A stretch of 64,000 bases of DNA from Hyalella azteca. Lineage: Eukaryota; Arthropoda; Malacostraca; Amphipoda; Hyalellidae. The stretch's first letter is position 1. Each line of letters begins with the position of its first letter. Location: the NCBI RefSeq assembly GCF_000764305.2, contig NW_025937363.1:1-64000 (forward strand), read 5' to 3'. The notes under the pieces were generated by a model. That model searched no databases, was not told where the DNA came from, and saw nothing but the letters and a program-made list of their open reading frames with translations. Made by a program: the position numbers and the translations under genes. Below are positions 42,540-54,189 of this stretch, piece after piece.

Positions 42540-42860
42540 TTGAGAATAGTTGGTTTGAGACCTAAGAGAAGATAGATACAAATTTGTGGTAATAGAAATG
42601 AATTTGAAACAAGGGAAGGGATAAAGTAAAGTGTAAGTGGGAAAAACAAATTATCAACTGGGAAAAACAAATTAGAATTTTTTAGTCGTTTCTATTCGTA
42701 ATCTCAGAATTGTTTAATCGGTACCTATGATACACATGGAATGGCCATAAAAAGCGACAGTTCTAACGAATTCAAAACCTGAAACTTCGAACGGAACCTG
42801 AACCTTCGAAAAAACCTGAAACAACGAACGTCAAATTGAGCAACATGGTCCAGACGTCGC

Positions 42861-43208
42861 GAAGCAAGAATCCACCGACAGGCTTTGAGACAACAGGAAT
42901 AGGCAGCAATCGCCTAAATTCAGCTACTCGAAAAGAATGTTGAATCAAAAAATAAAACAGCGTTATAGGCGATGGCAGATTTGGAAGCAGCAAAATTACG
43001 ACTGGCTGCGGAAAGAGCCCAACTGCGGGAGATACGCCGAAATATTGACGAAACTGTTTAGTCCGACGCGCTTGCGTAAGCCAAACGAAGAAGAGAGTTA
43101 GCAACATTGAGAAGACTTCGTGGACAGTACCCGGACGCGCAGCCGAACGAGGACGAGGAAGCAGCCGAACGAATAGTGGGACTAAATAATGACTAACGTC
43201 AAGAATGA
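42861..43208 (+). pseudogene. Family G helical-peptide repeat, copy c
   Basis: Frame EARIHRQALRQQE-TAG-AAIA-TAA-IQLLEKNVESKNKTAL-TAG-AMADLEAAKLRL, then AERAQLREIRRNIDETV-TAG-SDALA-TAA-AKRRRELATLRRLRGQYPDA and NND-TAA-RQE-TGA. Six internal stops, all TAA/TAG, and TGA at the end. Followed by the AT-rich tail to 43500. Copy b on the minus strand has the first five stops in the same places. Confidence 0.6.
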
Positions 43209-43500
43209 TAAGTTGATGCGTCGATTCAGTCGATTGACAGTCCCCAGGATTGCGATTTTTTAATTTAAGATTTTGAAAGAGCGTGTAATAATATGAAAAA
43301 TAATTATAAATCATCAATAACATTAAAGTTCTAAATTATGGGGAAGTGGAAAATTATAAAATGAAGTGGCGGGGGTTTTGACGAATAAAATTGTAAATTT
43401 AAGGAGTGTTTATTTATCCTTATAAAAATAGTAGGTATATATAAAAAAGACGCATGAAAAAAATAGGTTAAACCGCAAAGTGTAATAATGATAATGATGA
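43205..43500 (+). repeat. Family G 3' tail
   Basis: Matches 22450-22740 (reverse) over gcgtcgattcagtcgattga, gaataaaattgtaaattt, gacgcatgaaaaaaataggt and taataatgataatgatga. Confidence 0.7.
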
Positions 43501-43635
43501 ATTTGAATTCTAACGAATTCAAATCGCAGCGAAGAAACCAAATCCATCAAGTTTCCATCATGGTGTAGACTCTCCGATAAGCGCGCATCATGCGGCAGGC
43601 ATTGCGGGTGTAATAAGAGGAAGCCAGGGCAGAGA

Positions 43636-43876
43636 TTGTACGGAGGGAGGCCGTTGTAGCAAGAACCGGCTTGCGGAAACGGCCATTTCAGATTTGGAGG
43701 CTTCACGGCTTTAATTAGCCGCAGCGAGAGCAAATCTGCGCCAGATTGAACGCAACCTTGCTGATGCAGTTGCCAACGACGCTCTTGCAAATGCAAAGCG
43801 TAGAAGGGAGTAAGCTAAGCTAAGAAGATTGCAGGAAATGTATCCCGCAGCCGAGGACATCGTCCGACGGCAGTAA
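43636..43876 (+). pseudogene. Family G helical-peptide repeat, copy e
   Basis: Frame NRLAETAISDLEASRL-TAA-LAAARANLRQIERNLADAVAN, DALANAKRRRE-TAA-AKLRRLQEMYPAAE. Its two stops are at positions different from copies a-d, but both align with Gln codons in 42252-42539 (ARKQLAA and RRREQTN). DNA is strongly diverged, yet NDALA, AKRRRE and LRRL persist. Confidence 0.55.
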
Positions 43877-43882
43877 ACACTA

Positions 43883-43916
43883 AACACCGTCCGACCGGCC
43901 GCGGTCGGACGGTGTT
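43883..43916. repeat. Perfect GC-rich hairpin
   Basis: Fourteen-base arms aacaccgtccgacc and ggtcggacggtgtt around ggccgc. Just after family G copy e. No T-run follows. Confidence 0.85.
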
Positions 43917-44006
43917 CATGGAGAAGCTTTAGGCAGCCCGCGCTTAAAATTGAGCTATTGGAAGCGAAAGTTGCTTCCAGAAAGTTGGCTCCCGCAGCCT
44001 GCTTCC

Positions 44007-44040
44007 AGTTGGCTCTTCCAGGCTGCGGGAAGAGCCAACT
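44007..44040. repeat. Perfect hairpin
   Basis: Thirteen-base arms agttggctcttcc and ggaagagccaact around aggctgcg, within family G copy d. A neighbouring partial copy (gttggctcccgcagcctg, 43984-44001) can pair alternatively. Confidence 0.8.
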
Positions 44041-44044
44041 TAAA

Positions 44045-44186
44045 TGAGATACGCCGAAATTTGGATGTAGCTGTTTAGTCCGACGCTTTAGCATAGGCCA
44101 AACGAAGACGTGAGAGAACAAACCTCAGAAGACTTCTTGAACGGTACCCCGATGACGCGCCGGGTTAATAATAAGCAGCCGAATGA
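44045..44186 (+). pseudogene. Family G helical-peptide repeat, copy d
   Basis: Frame EIRRNLDVAV-TAG-SDALA-TAG-AKRRRERTNLRRLLERYPDD, APG, three TAA, AAE, TGA. The second stop is TAG here but TAA in copies a-c, so a stop-type codon is kept even though the base differs. Followed by tail sequence to 44490. Confidence 0.55.
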
Positions 44187-44489
44187 AGAGTGGAAGGAAA
44201 GAATGAAGAAGTGGAAGAATGAAAGTTAATGCGATTCAGTATATACAACAGCCCCAGGATTGTGATTTTTGATTGTAAGGTTTTGAAAGAGCGTCTAATA
44301 ACATAGTAAATAATAATAATCAATATCAATCATCAATAAATAATAGTAATAGTTCTAAATTTTAATAAAGTGAAGTGATAAAGTAAAGTGTTAAGTGAAG
44401 TGTTTATTTTTTCCTTCTAAAAAGTAGGTATATAATATGAAGAAGAGACGCATGAAAAAAGCTGGGTTTATCGATATCATAATAATCGG

Positions 44490-46760
44490 TTTGTGAGGTG
44501 ACGGACGTTTGTGAGTGTACGCTCAAGATTTATAATATTTGGCCAATATATGAATGATTTTTCTTAAGATTCTCCCATTAACACGTTCTGCTGATAGAAT
44601 TGAGTTACGCGGAAAGTTTTGTCACTGTGAATTGAAAGATTAATCCTTGAAAATTAAATCGTGGAAGCGCTCGTGAATTTGAACCCAAGATCAGGAGCAA
44701 CATGGCGGGCGGCAGCGTTTTTTTCCCCGTAGCGCCGACGGCATTGTTTAAGCTTAAAATATGAAATAAAGGAGTAAACTGAATCCATGCATTCATGGAG
44801 AGAAGCCTGAAACGTTGTCGTGAGAAGACGTGGCAGCAAACCTCTCTGTTTTCTTGAACTGTGCAAGTGTTACCTATCCCTCAATGATCAATTCATCTGA
44901 GGGTCAAGATCTTATTGGCCCGGGTGCTTCACCGGGTCTAGAATTGACATTGACAGATTCTCAACTCAGAAATTTCTGTGACAGTGAGTTCGCCGGCGGA
45001 AATGATGTGTCTTCTTCCTCATCCCTAGATGGCGACTTGCCAGAATGCGGAGCAGTACGTCGGAAACGCGTGAGTGCGCCAATTGCCATTGGAGAAATGT
45101 CAGGAGGGACCAAGAAGCGGCCTAATACTAGATTTAACTCATCTGTTGACCAATCATCAAGTTTGAAGACCACCTCTGCTAAAGCAGTTGCTGTTAGTTT
45201 GCCCACCGCAATGGAGCACAGAGATTCACAGGTAATTCTCATCCGTCCAGCAGACAATAGTTCTAAGCGGATGTTGACATCACCGGAGCAGCTCTGCGCA
45301 ATATTGGAAGCTCCACCTTTCTCAACCTTGCATATAGAAGATGTACGTGTGAATCGCAAAAAAGGATTGATTGCTGTTCAGCTATTAAATGACAATAAAG
45401 AAGATATTGCTCATGTTTTGCAACTAACTCAGCTTGGCCCTTGTTCAGTTACGTGCACTCAACCTAACCAAGGATGGTATTGTTATGGAGTTATCACTCC
45501 TGTTGATATTGGAGCTGATATACCTGCTATGGAGAAGCTTGTTAAAGTTGATGGCCCTAGCAAATTTGTAAAAATGGAGAGATTAAGCAGAAACCGAGAA
45601 GGTAAGCGTGTGCCTGCTACATCAATTAGGGTAGTTTTTGAGGGCAGAGAGCTCCCCAATAGAATTAAAATTGGTTACATTGCCTATTCTGTCCGCCCCT
45701 ACGCCTTTCCTCCACTGCAATGCTACCGTTGTCAACGATATGGTCACTCGGCAGATGGCTGCAACAGTAAGAAGAGATGCCTTGTGTCAGTTGTGTGAGC
45801 TGAGGAACATCATTACAAGGAATGCACAAGTAAGCAGCCAAGATGCGCCAATTGTGGGGGACCACATAAAGCTAACTTCCAGGACTGTGTTGAGGCCCCA
45901 GGGCATGCGCAACGACTAAGAGCTAGCAACACTAATAATGTGAGTAGCAGTTTTATACGTGGGAGTAGTGATTTGGTGCACTGTCCCTCACAAGATGGTA
46001 TGCCTGGTCACAAGACTAACTTGAAGAACGCATATGCAAATCTGCCATCAAATCCAGTACGCCTTGAGAGGGGACATGGACAGGGATTTTGGGGAGGACA
46101 TAGAGGGAGAGTGTCAGATGATGTACATCACCAATTGAATAGTCCATCTCAGGGACTCTCCTCCCCAATGTATAGTCAAGTTGTCTCAGGTCAACCCTTG
46201 GTGGATGAATCAAATTGCATTCCTAACATCAACTCGGCTCCTCTTGTTGCAGCTAGTGAACCAACGGCTTTCGCTCAACCAGTTGATCTCCTTTCCAGCC
46301 TGGTGGGCTGCTTGACAGATTTGTTTTCCCTTCCTTTGCACAAGGAATCTCCTTCCAAAACTTCATTTTGATAAATCATGCTATTCAAAGCATTTTGGGG
46401 TTACTCTTACTGCCACTTCAATAAATAAGATTATTCCAAACTCATCTGCTGCTAATCTGGAAACCATTGATAAGGCTCCTAATGTATCAATGCCATGCCC
46501 CAGTCCTAATGTGATGCTCTCTAATGAAGACCTTGGTTGTCTAAGTGTGGATGACAGTTTCAAACTGGTTTCTGACTCAGATGTGTCAGAGGAGGATGGG
46601 GTAGATGGTGGAGTGAAGGAATTTTTCTCCCCTAGTTAACGCCGTGGCCAAGAAAAAAAAAAAGACTAAACCCCAGTCTGTGGAATCACCTCCCACTCCA
46701 GGTCCAGTTCAAGGGCATGGAAGAAAAATAAAGAGAAATCTACTACAGTAGAATAGAAGT
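44490..46760 (+). mobile_element. Jockey/I-like LINE, 5' part (ORF1)
   Basis: Plus-strand non-LTR retrotransposon. The 5' part (44490-44880) appears untranslated. ORF1 follows, then a CR1-like LINE inserted at about 46760-49980; the ORF2 part resumes at about 49985. The last ORF1 codons (GPVQGHGRKIKRN) are at about 46700-46735. Confidence 0.8.
44884..46625 (+). pseudogene. LINE ORF1 (Gag-like, CCHC zinc knuckles)
   Basis: Starts at ATG 44884 (MINSSEGQDLIGPG). The central region resembles a Jockey-clade RNA-binding Gag-like protein (VNRKKGLIAVQLLNDNKEDI, KIGYIAYSVRPYAFPPLQCY). Zinc knuckles: CYRCQRYGHSADGC at about 45720-45765, then after a frameshift near 45790 a second, CANCGGPHKANFQDC at about 45840-45890. 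The third knuckle in between is damaged. The C-terminal part is Ser-rich with stops (two tandem stops near 46371). ORF1 normally packages LINE RNA. The rest of the frame to 45798 is intact. Confidence 0.8.
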
Positions 46761-46885
46761 GTCGGCACTGAAGAAATAGGCCCATATGGCCTGTTGCCGA
46801 TTCTTGAATTTTTTGTGACTTGATTCACAAGGGATCCAGCCTTTGGAAGCCGATCTTTCCATAACTGACGATTGATTGAGATAGC

Positions 46886-47031
46886 TGCTGGACTTATTGC
46901 CTGGTCCGTAATTTGCTAAGCATTTTTAAGACTGAACATATGCTCCTGCATAGCTTCGTCTGGACTTATTGCCTGGTCCATAATAGGCTAGGCATTTTAA
47001 GACTGAACATATGCTCCTGCATAGCTTCGTC
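46886..47031. repeat. Tandem duplication in LINE 3' end, about 74 bp
   Basis: Two near-identical units starting ctggacttattgcctggtcc and ending cctgcatagcttcgt. In the minus strand this duplicates the C-terminal ORF end (KNRLDEAMQEHMFSLKM). Confidence 0.85.
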
Positions 47032-48430
47032 TAGTCTGTTTTTGAAGATGTTCATACTCTGAGCGTCAACGATGCTATCAGGGAGGCTGTTCCATATGTC
47101 GGTGACTCGAAGCGAGAAGAAATGTTGTCGCATAGATGTGTTACAACGCAATTTTTTTAGTTAATAGCCGTGGCCCCTGGTGTTTGTTCTTGTTTCAAAT
47201 TCTAGTAATCCTTCTGGGACCTTGTATAAGCCATGAGTATACTTGTATGCTTCAATGAGTTCCGCACGCAGACGTCGATAACTGAGGCTTGGAAGCTTCA
47301 TAATCTTTCCTCATAGAACTTGCCTTTCAAGCCCGAAATTATCCTTGTTGCACGTCTTTGAACACTCTCTATTAAATTTTTGTCCTTTTCAAGCTTCGGT
47401 GACCACACGACGTTTCCAAACTCTAGGTTCGGGCGCACGGCAGCATCAAACAACTGCTTCATCGCTTCTGCATCTAGGAACTCGAAAGAGCGTCTGATCA
47501 GTCCAAGTCGTTTTTTGGCTTTATTAACTTGACCTTCAATATGCTTCGAAAATTTCAACTCATTGTCGATATTAACTCCTAAATCTTTTTCCATTGTCGA
47601 CTTCGACATCACTCTGTCGTTGCAACCGTGTCTTCTCATACTGTAATCTTGCTGTTCATTATTCTTGCCGAGGTGGATTACTTTACATTTGTCAGCGTTA
47701 AACTTCAGCTGCCACTTATCAGCCCAGTCAACCAGCCGGTCAAGATCACCTTGTAACTGTACTTTTTGCGACGTATTCTTCACTGTATTATAAATTTTTG
47801 TGTCGTCAGCATACATCGAGCACACGCTAGACACAGCTTCTGGCAGATCGTTTATAAACGCAACAAATAAAACAGGCCCGAGAACGCTTCCTTGTGGCAC
47901 GCCGCTGGGCACTGGAGCCCAGTCTGATACGGACCCATTAATACTGACACGTTGGCGTCTCCCTACTAGAAAATCTCTGATCCATTTGAGTACATTGCTG
48001 TCAATTCCCAAAGACTGCAATTTCCGCTCATGTGAGACACTGTCAAATGCGTTGGCAAAATCGAGGTACACTGCATCTACTGGCTCCCTTTCGTCCAGCA
48101 GGCGGGTCTATTCGTTCAGAGTAGACAAGAGGTTAATGGTGCAAGATCTCCCGGCAATAAAGCCATGTTGACAGTCTGATAGGAGATTATTAGCAGTCAG
48201 ATGATCTATCAATCGGTCCCTCACAACAGATTCCATTACATTGCAAACGACACTTGTCAAACTGACAGGGCGATAGTTGCCCGGGCAGCTTTTGTCACCT
48301 TTTTTGAATAATGGTGTCACTTAGCTTCTCTCCAGTCAGCCGGCAAAATTCCTTCGTTCAAAGTTTTTCGAAAAAGTGACGTCAGAGGGCCGGCTAGGAC
48401 AGTTGCTAACTCTTTGAGTAATTAGGGGTG
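46966..48430 (-). pseudogene. CR1-like LINE reverse transcriptase
   Basis: Minus strand, in order: LFKKGDKSCPGNYRPVSLTS (motif 2), QHGFIAGRSC, YLDFANAFDSVSHERKL (motif A, catalytic Asp), PVPSGVPQGSVLGPVLF (motif B), SMYADDTKIY (motif C, YADD), DLGVNIDNELKFSKHI, VRPNLEFGNVVWSPKL, and QRRATRIISGLKGKFYEERL (thumb). The C-terminus FFSLRVTDIWNSLPDSIVDA is typical of CR1/L2-type elements. A 257-residue part (48071-47298) is uninterrupted; breaks lie near 48100, 48325 and 47290. It would copy LINE RNA at a nicked target. Confidence 0.88.
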
Positions 48431-49811
48431 GAAGCCGTCTGGTCCACATAACTTGTTTGGATTTACAGCGATAAGGCGCTTGAGAACCTCTTCTTCTTGT
48501 ATTTCAAAACTTGTTAATTTAGAGCCAAGTGGGCGCTCATCGATAGCTGGAATACTGTTCAAGTCCTCTTCAGGGAATACGCTACTGAAAAACTGATTAG
48601 GAACGTTGGCCTTGCCCTCAACAGAGGATATCTTTCGTTGATCTACTTTCAAATCAGATATACTGTCCTTCATCTTCCACTTCGAGCTAGCGTACAAAAA
48701 GAAGGCTTTCGGGTTCTTTTTTTGCATTTCTAGCAATATTTTTTTCGGGGGTTTTTACTGCGGTGCGACAGCTTTCTTTAGAGCTCTTGCATATAGGTTA
48801 TAGTCAGCATCGCTACGAGTCTGTAAATAACGCTGGTAGGCTTCCTTCTTTGTTTTCAGCTTAGCGAGAACTGTACTGTTCATCGTGTTTTTTGGCTCCA
48901 CCAAGCTTAATTTTAGGTACACACGCATCAAATGCAGACATAACCGTGTCCTTGAGAAATGACCATGACTCAGCCACATTCATGTCCTTAATACAGTTCG
49001 AAATATTCACTGCATTCACTGCTTCACGGAGTTTATCATAGTCGCCTTTCGCAAAATTCAAACGCTCACGCTTTCGAGGCGTCATCTCTGTACAGCACTT
49101 TAGACTGAAAAACAATGATTGGTGATGGCTTTTGCCCAATGGAGCCTCCTGACGAAGCTCATCTAACATTGATTCATCACTAGTAAACACCAGGGCTAGA
49201 ATATTGGGAGTCTGTTTACTTTATAATGGGTTGGTTTAGTAACGTGCTGGACTAGGAAGGAGTCTCTCAGACTCCATGAACAAGGATGCCGGGTGATTCT
49301 CATCCCTTGGAGAGGATCCATCTGTCAAGTCTAGCTCTGGATGATTAAAATCACCAACGATCAACGTGTGTGACCTACGGAAAGCCATGCTCGGTAAAAG
49401 ACTGTTTAGTACTTTATCGTTATCAGAGGAACTGTTTGGTGATCTATACACGACGCCTATGAGGAGGCTATCTTTGCCTTTGAGAGAAAGTTCGCACCAC
49501 ACTGATTCTCTAGCTGATTGATGCTCTGCAGATAATTTTATTTGCTGGGCCCCATAAGGGGTTCTAACCCACAAAGCTACACCTCTACTACACTGCTCTT
49601 CATCTAAGTTATGAAAACAATCAAAACATGACAACTGAAATTCAACAAGTACAATTTTCCCCCCGTGATTTTTAGGGAGTGTTTCTGTAATACAAATAAT
49701 GTCAATGCACTCGTTTTCGATCACAGTCAACAGCTCACTTTTTTTGTTCATCACAGAATCCGAATTTGTGTAAAAATATTTTAAATTTTTTTTTAATTCT
49801 TTTGTGCACAT
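48422..49811 (-). pseudogene. CR1-like LINE endonuclease and linker
   Basis: APE-type endonuclease: YTNSDSVMNKKSELLTVI (N-terminal Asn region), IICITETLPK (catalytic Glu), RGVALWVR, VWCELSLKG, IGVVYRSPN, and LIVGDFNHPELDL (GDFN). The SDH-type end is lost through frame changes near 49230. The linker follows (NFAKGDYDKLREAVNAVNIS, KNPKAFFLYASSKWKMKDSI, NPNKLCGPDGFHP). The endonuclease nicks target DNA to prime reverse transcription. Confidence 0.82.
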
Positions 49812-49984
49812 TCACTTTGATGCATGCGTTTACTTTCTTACATTATTTACAGGCCTGAATCTATGGACATGACTTCTTACTTGTCTAGCATGCTCCGCTG
49901 ACTGACCGTGTGCGGCCGGTGTTATCTTGACATCGTGAGAGTGGTAAATCCAATTAAAACACTCTCACAGTCCATGTATGTTAC

Positions 49985-52100
49985 ATGTATGTAGCAGTAA
50001 ATCCAATTAAAAAGATTGGTCGACCAAATACCCGTCAAAGAAGTCAGAAATAGCTCAAATTCCTAATGATCTGATGTCCTTATCTGTTGTGTCTTTGAAC
50101 TGTAATAGTCTATACTCTATATGCACGCCTTGCAGAAGTGAAACTCATGCTGTATAGTTTGAAGCCAAGTGTCATGTGCCTCACTGAGACTTGGGTCAAG
50201 GATGCTTACCTCCCAACTTTTGTAGATTATCATTGTCTCTGGGCAAATAGAGTTGCACATGTAGGAGGTGGTTTATGGATCTTGGTACATCAATCACTCT
50301 TCTTCCAGGAGATAAATTTGGATCACTTCCATGGTGGAGTATTGGAATTCACTCATTTCAGTAATCAGCTCAATCCTCCATGCCTTCTGACCGGGGATTT
50401 TAATGCCCATTCTCCACTTTTGTCCTCTACTTGCAACCGACCTGATTTCACTGGGCAGTCTCTTGAGCAATTACTCCTAATAACATCCTTGACTCTGATG
50501 AATGAAGTAGACTTCCATACATATATAGACAGACGAACTGGGAGAGATAGCTGCTTGGACTTGTTTATATCGTCATCGGATATTTCTCCATACTTCCATT
50601 TAAATCGCCTTAGAGATATTGGCAGTGACCACTATCCAATATCAGCATCTTCAACAATTCCTCTTCATGTTCTTACATCGCTACCAGTTCCACGGTGGAA
50701 GATAACCAGTGAAAATTTGAAGAATTTCTCCAGAGGCGTTGCTTCCTCCACCCTGCTGCAACCAACATCTGTAGAAAAATTGACAGCAGATGTGACCTCA
50801 CGAATTATTGATGCTGCATCTGCCTGCATCCCTCAAACCACTGGAAAGCAATCAGGTCGCCTGACTTCCCCCTGGTGGAACGAAGCTTGTGGAGAGGCAA
50901 TCGGAAACAGGCGACATGCTCGGAGAGCTCTGGAAAGGCGGCCAACACAGGCTAACCAGAATACAAGCGCTGTCAGGCTATAGCCCGTAATATTGTCTTG
51001 AAATGTAAACGCGCCTACAAGCGGAAATTTCTCTCCAAGATTGCATATACTACTCTTATTGGGGTGGCATGGAGAAAGATACGTCTAATGCGCTCCCGTT
51101 ATATCATGCCTGCCTACCCCATAGTAGATGGTGGAAACCTGCTGCATACCACTCTAGCCAAAGTCAATTTGTTTTGCCGCACTTTTCAGGTTTCTGGGCA
51201 GAGTGGTCAAATACGAGCTCCTGCAAACTTGCATAATCTGATCATTAGTAGCTGGGCTGATGGTGGAGATTATAACTTGCCATTCACTACCGAAGAGCTG
51301 ACTAGAGCTTTGAGCCGGATGAGGATGACCTCACCAGGTGGAGATGACATCCATAATAGTTTCCTGCAAACACTAGGACGTGAGCACCATGGATCTATTC
51401 TGACTTTGTTTAATCAAAGTTTTCAACTTGGTATCCTCCCTACATCTTGGAAGGAGGGAGTTGTTCTCCCAAATCCCAATCCTGAAACCTGGTAAAGATC
51501 CCTCCCTTCCTGAATCTTACTGGCCAATAACGCTACTGTCATGTCTGGGAAAGCTGCTGGAACGATTGATAGCCGCTCGTCTGGAGTACATTGTTGCCTT
51601 GTTCCCTCTACCTTGCTCTGATGCCCTTGCTATGCTTCGGTCTGGCTTCCTTAGTTTTTGGGAGTTTGAATGGCTGTCTGCAGTGGCTACTGATGGACGG
51701 GGCCACCATCTTGCAACCATTAGTTCAGGGTTGTCTCCAGTCCCATGGATTGCTAGTCATTCTCGCCGTATTTCAGTTGTTCTAACTCGCCTTCGTCTGG
51801 GACATGTTGGAGTTCGTTCTTATCTCCGTAGATTTGGGATGGCTGACACTCCCGTTTGTCTGCATTGTGGGGTTGAAGAAACAGTTGCGCACTTCCTCCT
51901 GATATGTGCCCTATATGACCGTGAGAGTCAGGTGATGATATCGAGCATCAATTCCCTGCAGCCCTGGGAGTTCCTCTCATGCCTGTACGTGTGCTTCTCG
52001 GCGGAGGCAATTACCCCATACGAATTCAGCACTCCATAGTGCAAGCAACTGCTACTTACCTCACACAAACTGGTCGTCTAGCTACCTTATAGCCAATAAA
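49985..52100 (+). pseudogene. Jockey/I-like LINE ORF2, internally deleted
   Basis: Endonuclease parts: SLNCNSL at about 50092, then VMCLTETWVKDAYLP, LLTGDFNAHSPLL, DLFISSSDISPY and RDIGSDHYPI (catalytic SDH). Then SPWWNEACGEAIGNRRHARR, and RT motifs RMTSPGGDDIHNSFLQTLG and LPTSWKEGVVLP, KPGKDPSLPESYWPITLLSC, LGKLLERLIAARLEYI. Immediately after this the palm (motifs A-C) is missing, and the C-terminus follows: LTRLRLGHVGVRSYLRRFGM, PVCLHCGVEETVAHFLLIC, a zinc-binding tail. A central part of the endonuclease is also missing near 50350. The copy is therefore dead. AATAAA at about 52094 may be its poly(A) signal. Confidence 0.82.
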
Positions 52101-52914
52101 GAGCACTGAATCTAACGACAATTTGCCTCCCATCGCTTCACATCGTGAGTCTGCAGACAACCTGGAGAACAAACACCAGCTGAGAAAGAAGGAAAGAAAC
52201 TGAAGTGAGAAGATGAAGACTCGAATTAAATAATAATTGCTGGGTCCAGGTGTTACAAGCGATCCGCGCATGACTTCTTCTACGCCTTCAATCCGTCATC
52301 AAATCAAAGGAATAAAGTGTGTTTTATTGAAGATGCAAGACTGTTAAGTGCAGATAAAGAAACATGATGATCCAACTTCCAAGAGTGAGAAGTGATTAAA
52401 AGAAAATAATAAATTTGTGTGATTTTGGACTTTGGTGGATGTGGTTGTTCATGAATAATTGACTAAATTGTGTGACTACGGCCATACTTTGCAACTGCAA
52501 CTTCTCTGCAAGTCTGCATAATTGTCATCTGTCCAATGCAGAAACTAACCTTTCTTTCACTAGTAGGCACACGAGACGTGGTTTATTATAACCTCCTACT
52601 CAACCATTATACTTCACACCTTCATGCCCTGCCATACCTTCATGACCCTATCTTGCTGTCCTTGTTTTTCACAATGATGTAGGCTTACCTAATACCTATT
52701 CTCCTATATTGACTTGCACTTTATCCCAGTCGGCAGTCCCAATAATAACAAAATAAGCATGTGAAACTAATCTAGTGGCAATAGTAATGTAAACACTTCC
52801 CTTTTGTTGTCACCCTGCTCCTAAGCAAAGATAGTTTATTTAAATTAAAGTGTATTGTTTGTTTTGTTGTGGAAAAGTGTTTTAGTTTCATGTCACACAA
52901 CTCTCATGACATAT
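52100..52914. other. LINE 3' flank and AT-rich DNA, no gene
   Basis: Contains the probable 3' UTR of the Jockey-like LINE, then AT-rich sequence. No protein or RNA gene recognised. Confidence 0.4.
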
Positions 52915-54189
52915 TATAACGTTACCAGAACCCGCCATTAGCAGCAATGATTCCAATGCCTGAGGCACTAATACCTCGCAACCTCCGGACGCCTGCCGCC
53001 TGCCGGAGACCACAACTGCCGTGCTTCGAATGGACCATCATGTTCCCTTCCCTCAAGAACGTTGCCTATAACACTTCTTGACTGAAACACTATCAGCCGT
53101 TGGCCACCAGACAGATCACATCCATTGAATTAGATCAATCAGCCCATAGGAAAATAGCTTGGCGTAGTATGGCCCAGCAACGTCTGCCAATAAGCGAAAA
53201 AAAATTACACCACCCATAATGAGTGCGCCGAAGCCTTGCAGTGATAATAATGTCCGCCACCGACTCGTCCGTATCTGTCCAGTGTGTCGAAGCAGGCTAC
53301 GGTCGAACGGCCACACGTGGTAGGACGATAAATTTTGGAACATAATGATGCTTTCTGAAAATTAACCCTAGATGCTATGAGCTACAAGTTACGTAATTTA
53401 ACGAAGCTGCGGAAGTCACTCGTCGGCGGACGATAGATTTTGGAACAGCTATGCTTTCTGAAACCCAGCCCCGGATGTTGCGAGCTTAAAGTGAGCGCCT
53501 GGTTGTTCGCCATCACACTGCTGCACGAATAACACCGCAGATTGTCATGGACCTGCAGGTTTTAACTAATGAATTAACAGGGTCACGTCAAGGTAACCTA
53601 TTGTTTCTATCAGAAGTGTAGCGCTCTTTGCATGAAGGAGCAAAGACTGCTCCGAAAAAGTCATCCACAGACGGCGCAGCTGAGTAAGCAGTTTGCGTAT
53701 TATCTATTTGACACATCGGATTCAAATGGCACAGCAGGAGAATCGACATCACTGCAGATATCTTCTGAAGCAGAAATTGCAGGAAAATCTGAAAGCCCCT
53801 ATTCCTCTTCAGTCATTTTGACCGAGGAAGAAAAAAAAAAGAGTGGAGTCGGCTGGAGGAACACAGAATCGATATCACTTACAAGCATGTTGCGCCTTAA
53901 AACACTTTTCCACTACGTTACTGATTCGGAGAAATTAAGGCTGGCCTCAAAATGGTGTGCGCGTTTCCACTACTGGCACCACACGCATGTGATGGGATTG
54001 AGATTTGAGACAGTTCCATCTGGGCTAACGCTCCATCGCGCGCGAAATTTCGGTGCATATTGGAGCGACAGCAACACACAACCTGCTGAGACGGAAGTCG
54101 GAGCTACACTAGCCAGTAGCCACTAGCGCCTAGCGGACGCCGGACATAGCAGTCTAGCGCAATGCTCATAAGCTCATTGACCATGAATC
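52915..54189 (+). repeat. Segment duplicated at 35985-37152
   Basis: Direct repeat of the earlier segment, with small indels; this copy has extra sequence near 53790-53870 (gaaagcccctattcctcttc). It includes an open frame 53632-54126, which overlaps several repeat types and is not credible as a gene. It ends at a hAT family 2 insertion, as does the first copy. Confidence 0.75.

Larger units (their letters stand above)
46790..49830 (-). mobile_element. CR1-like LINE, nearly complete ORF2, inserted in Jockey-like LINE
   Basis: Minus-strand non-LTR element with endonuclease (about 49811-49236), linker, reverse transcriptase (48430-47300) and C-terminal thumb (47151-46966). Only a few frameshifts. 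It lies exactly between ORF1 and ORF2 of the plus-strand LINE. Its 3' region has a 74-bp tandem duplication at 46886-47031. I could not identify a target duplication with confidence. Confidence 0.85.

Noticed and set aside
42772..43323. Long minus-strand open frame (183 residues) across family G copy c
   Set aside because: It is antisense to the conserved family G frame. The corresponding antisense peptides of the diverged copies at 42.3 and 43.7 kb are not similar, while the plus-strand peptides are.
46741..50005. Target-site duplication for the CR1-like LINE (ctactacagtaga versus tgtagcagtaaa)
   Set aside because: Similarity is too weak and the element boundaries are not precise enough; I do not claim a duplication.
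53632..54126. 164-residue plus-strand open frame
   Set aside because: It runs across several repeat types (Gypsy-related sequence and a reversed Harbinger F fragment) and the parallel copy at 36.8 kb is open only in part. No protein similarity.
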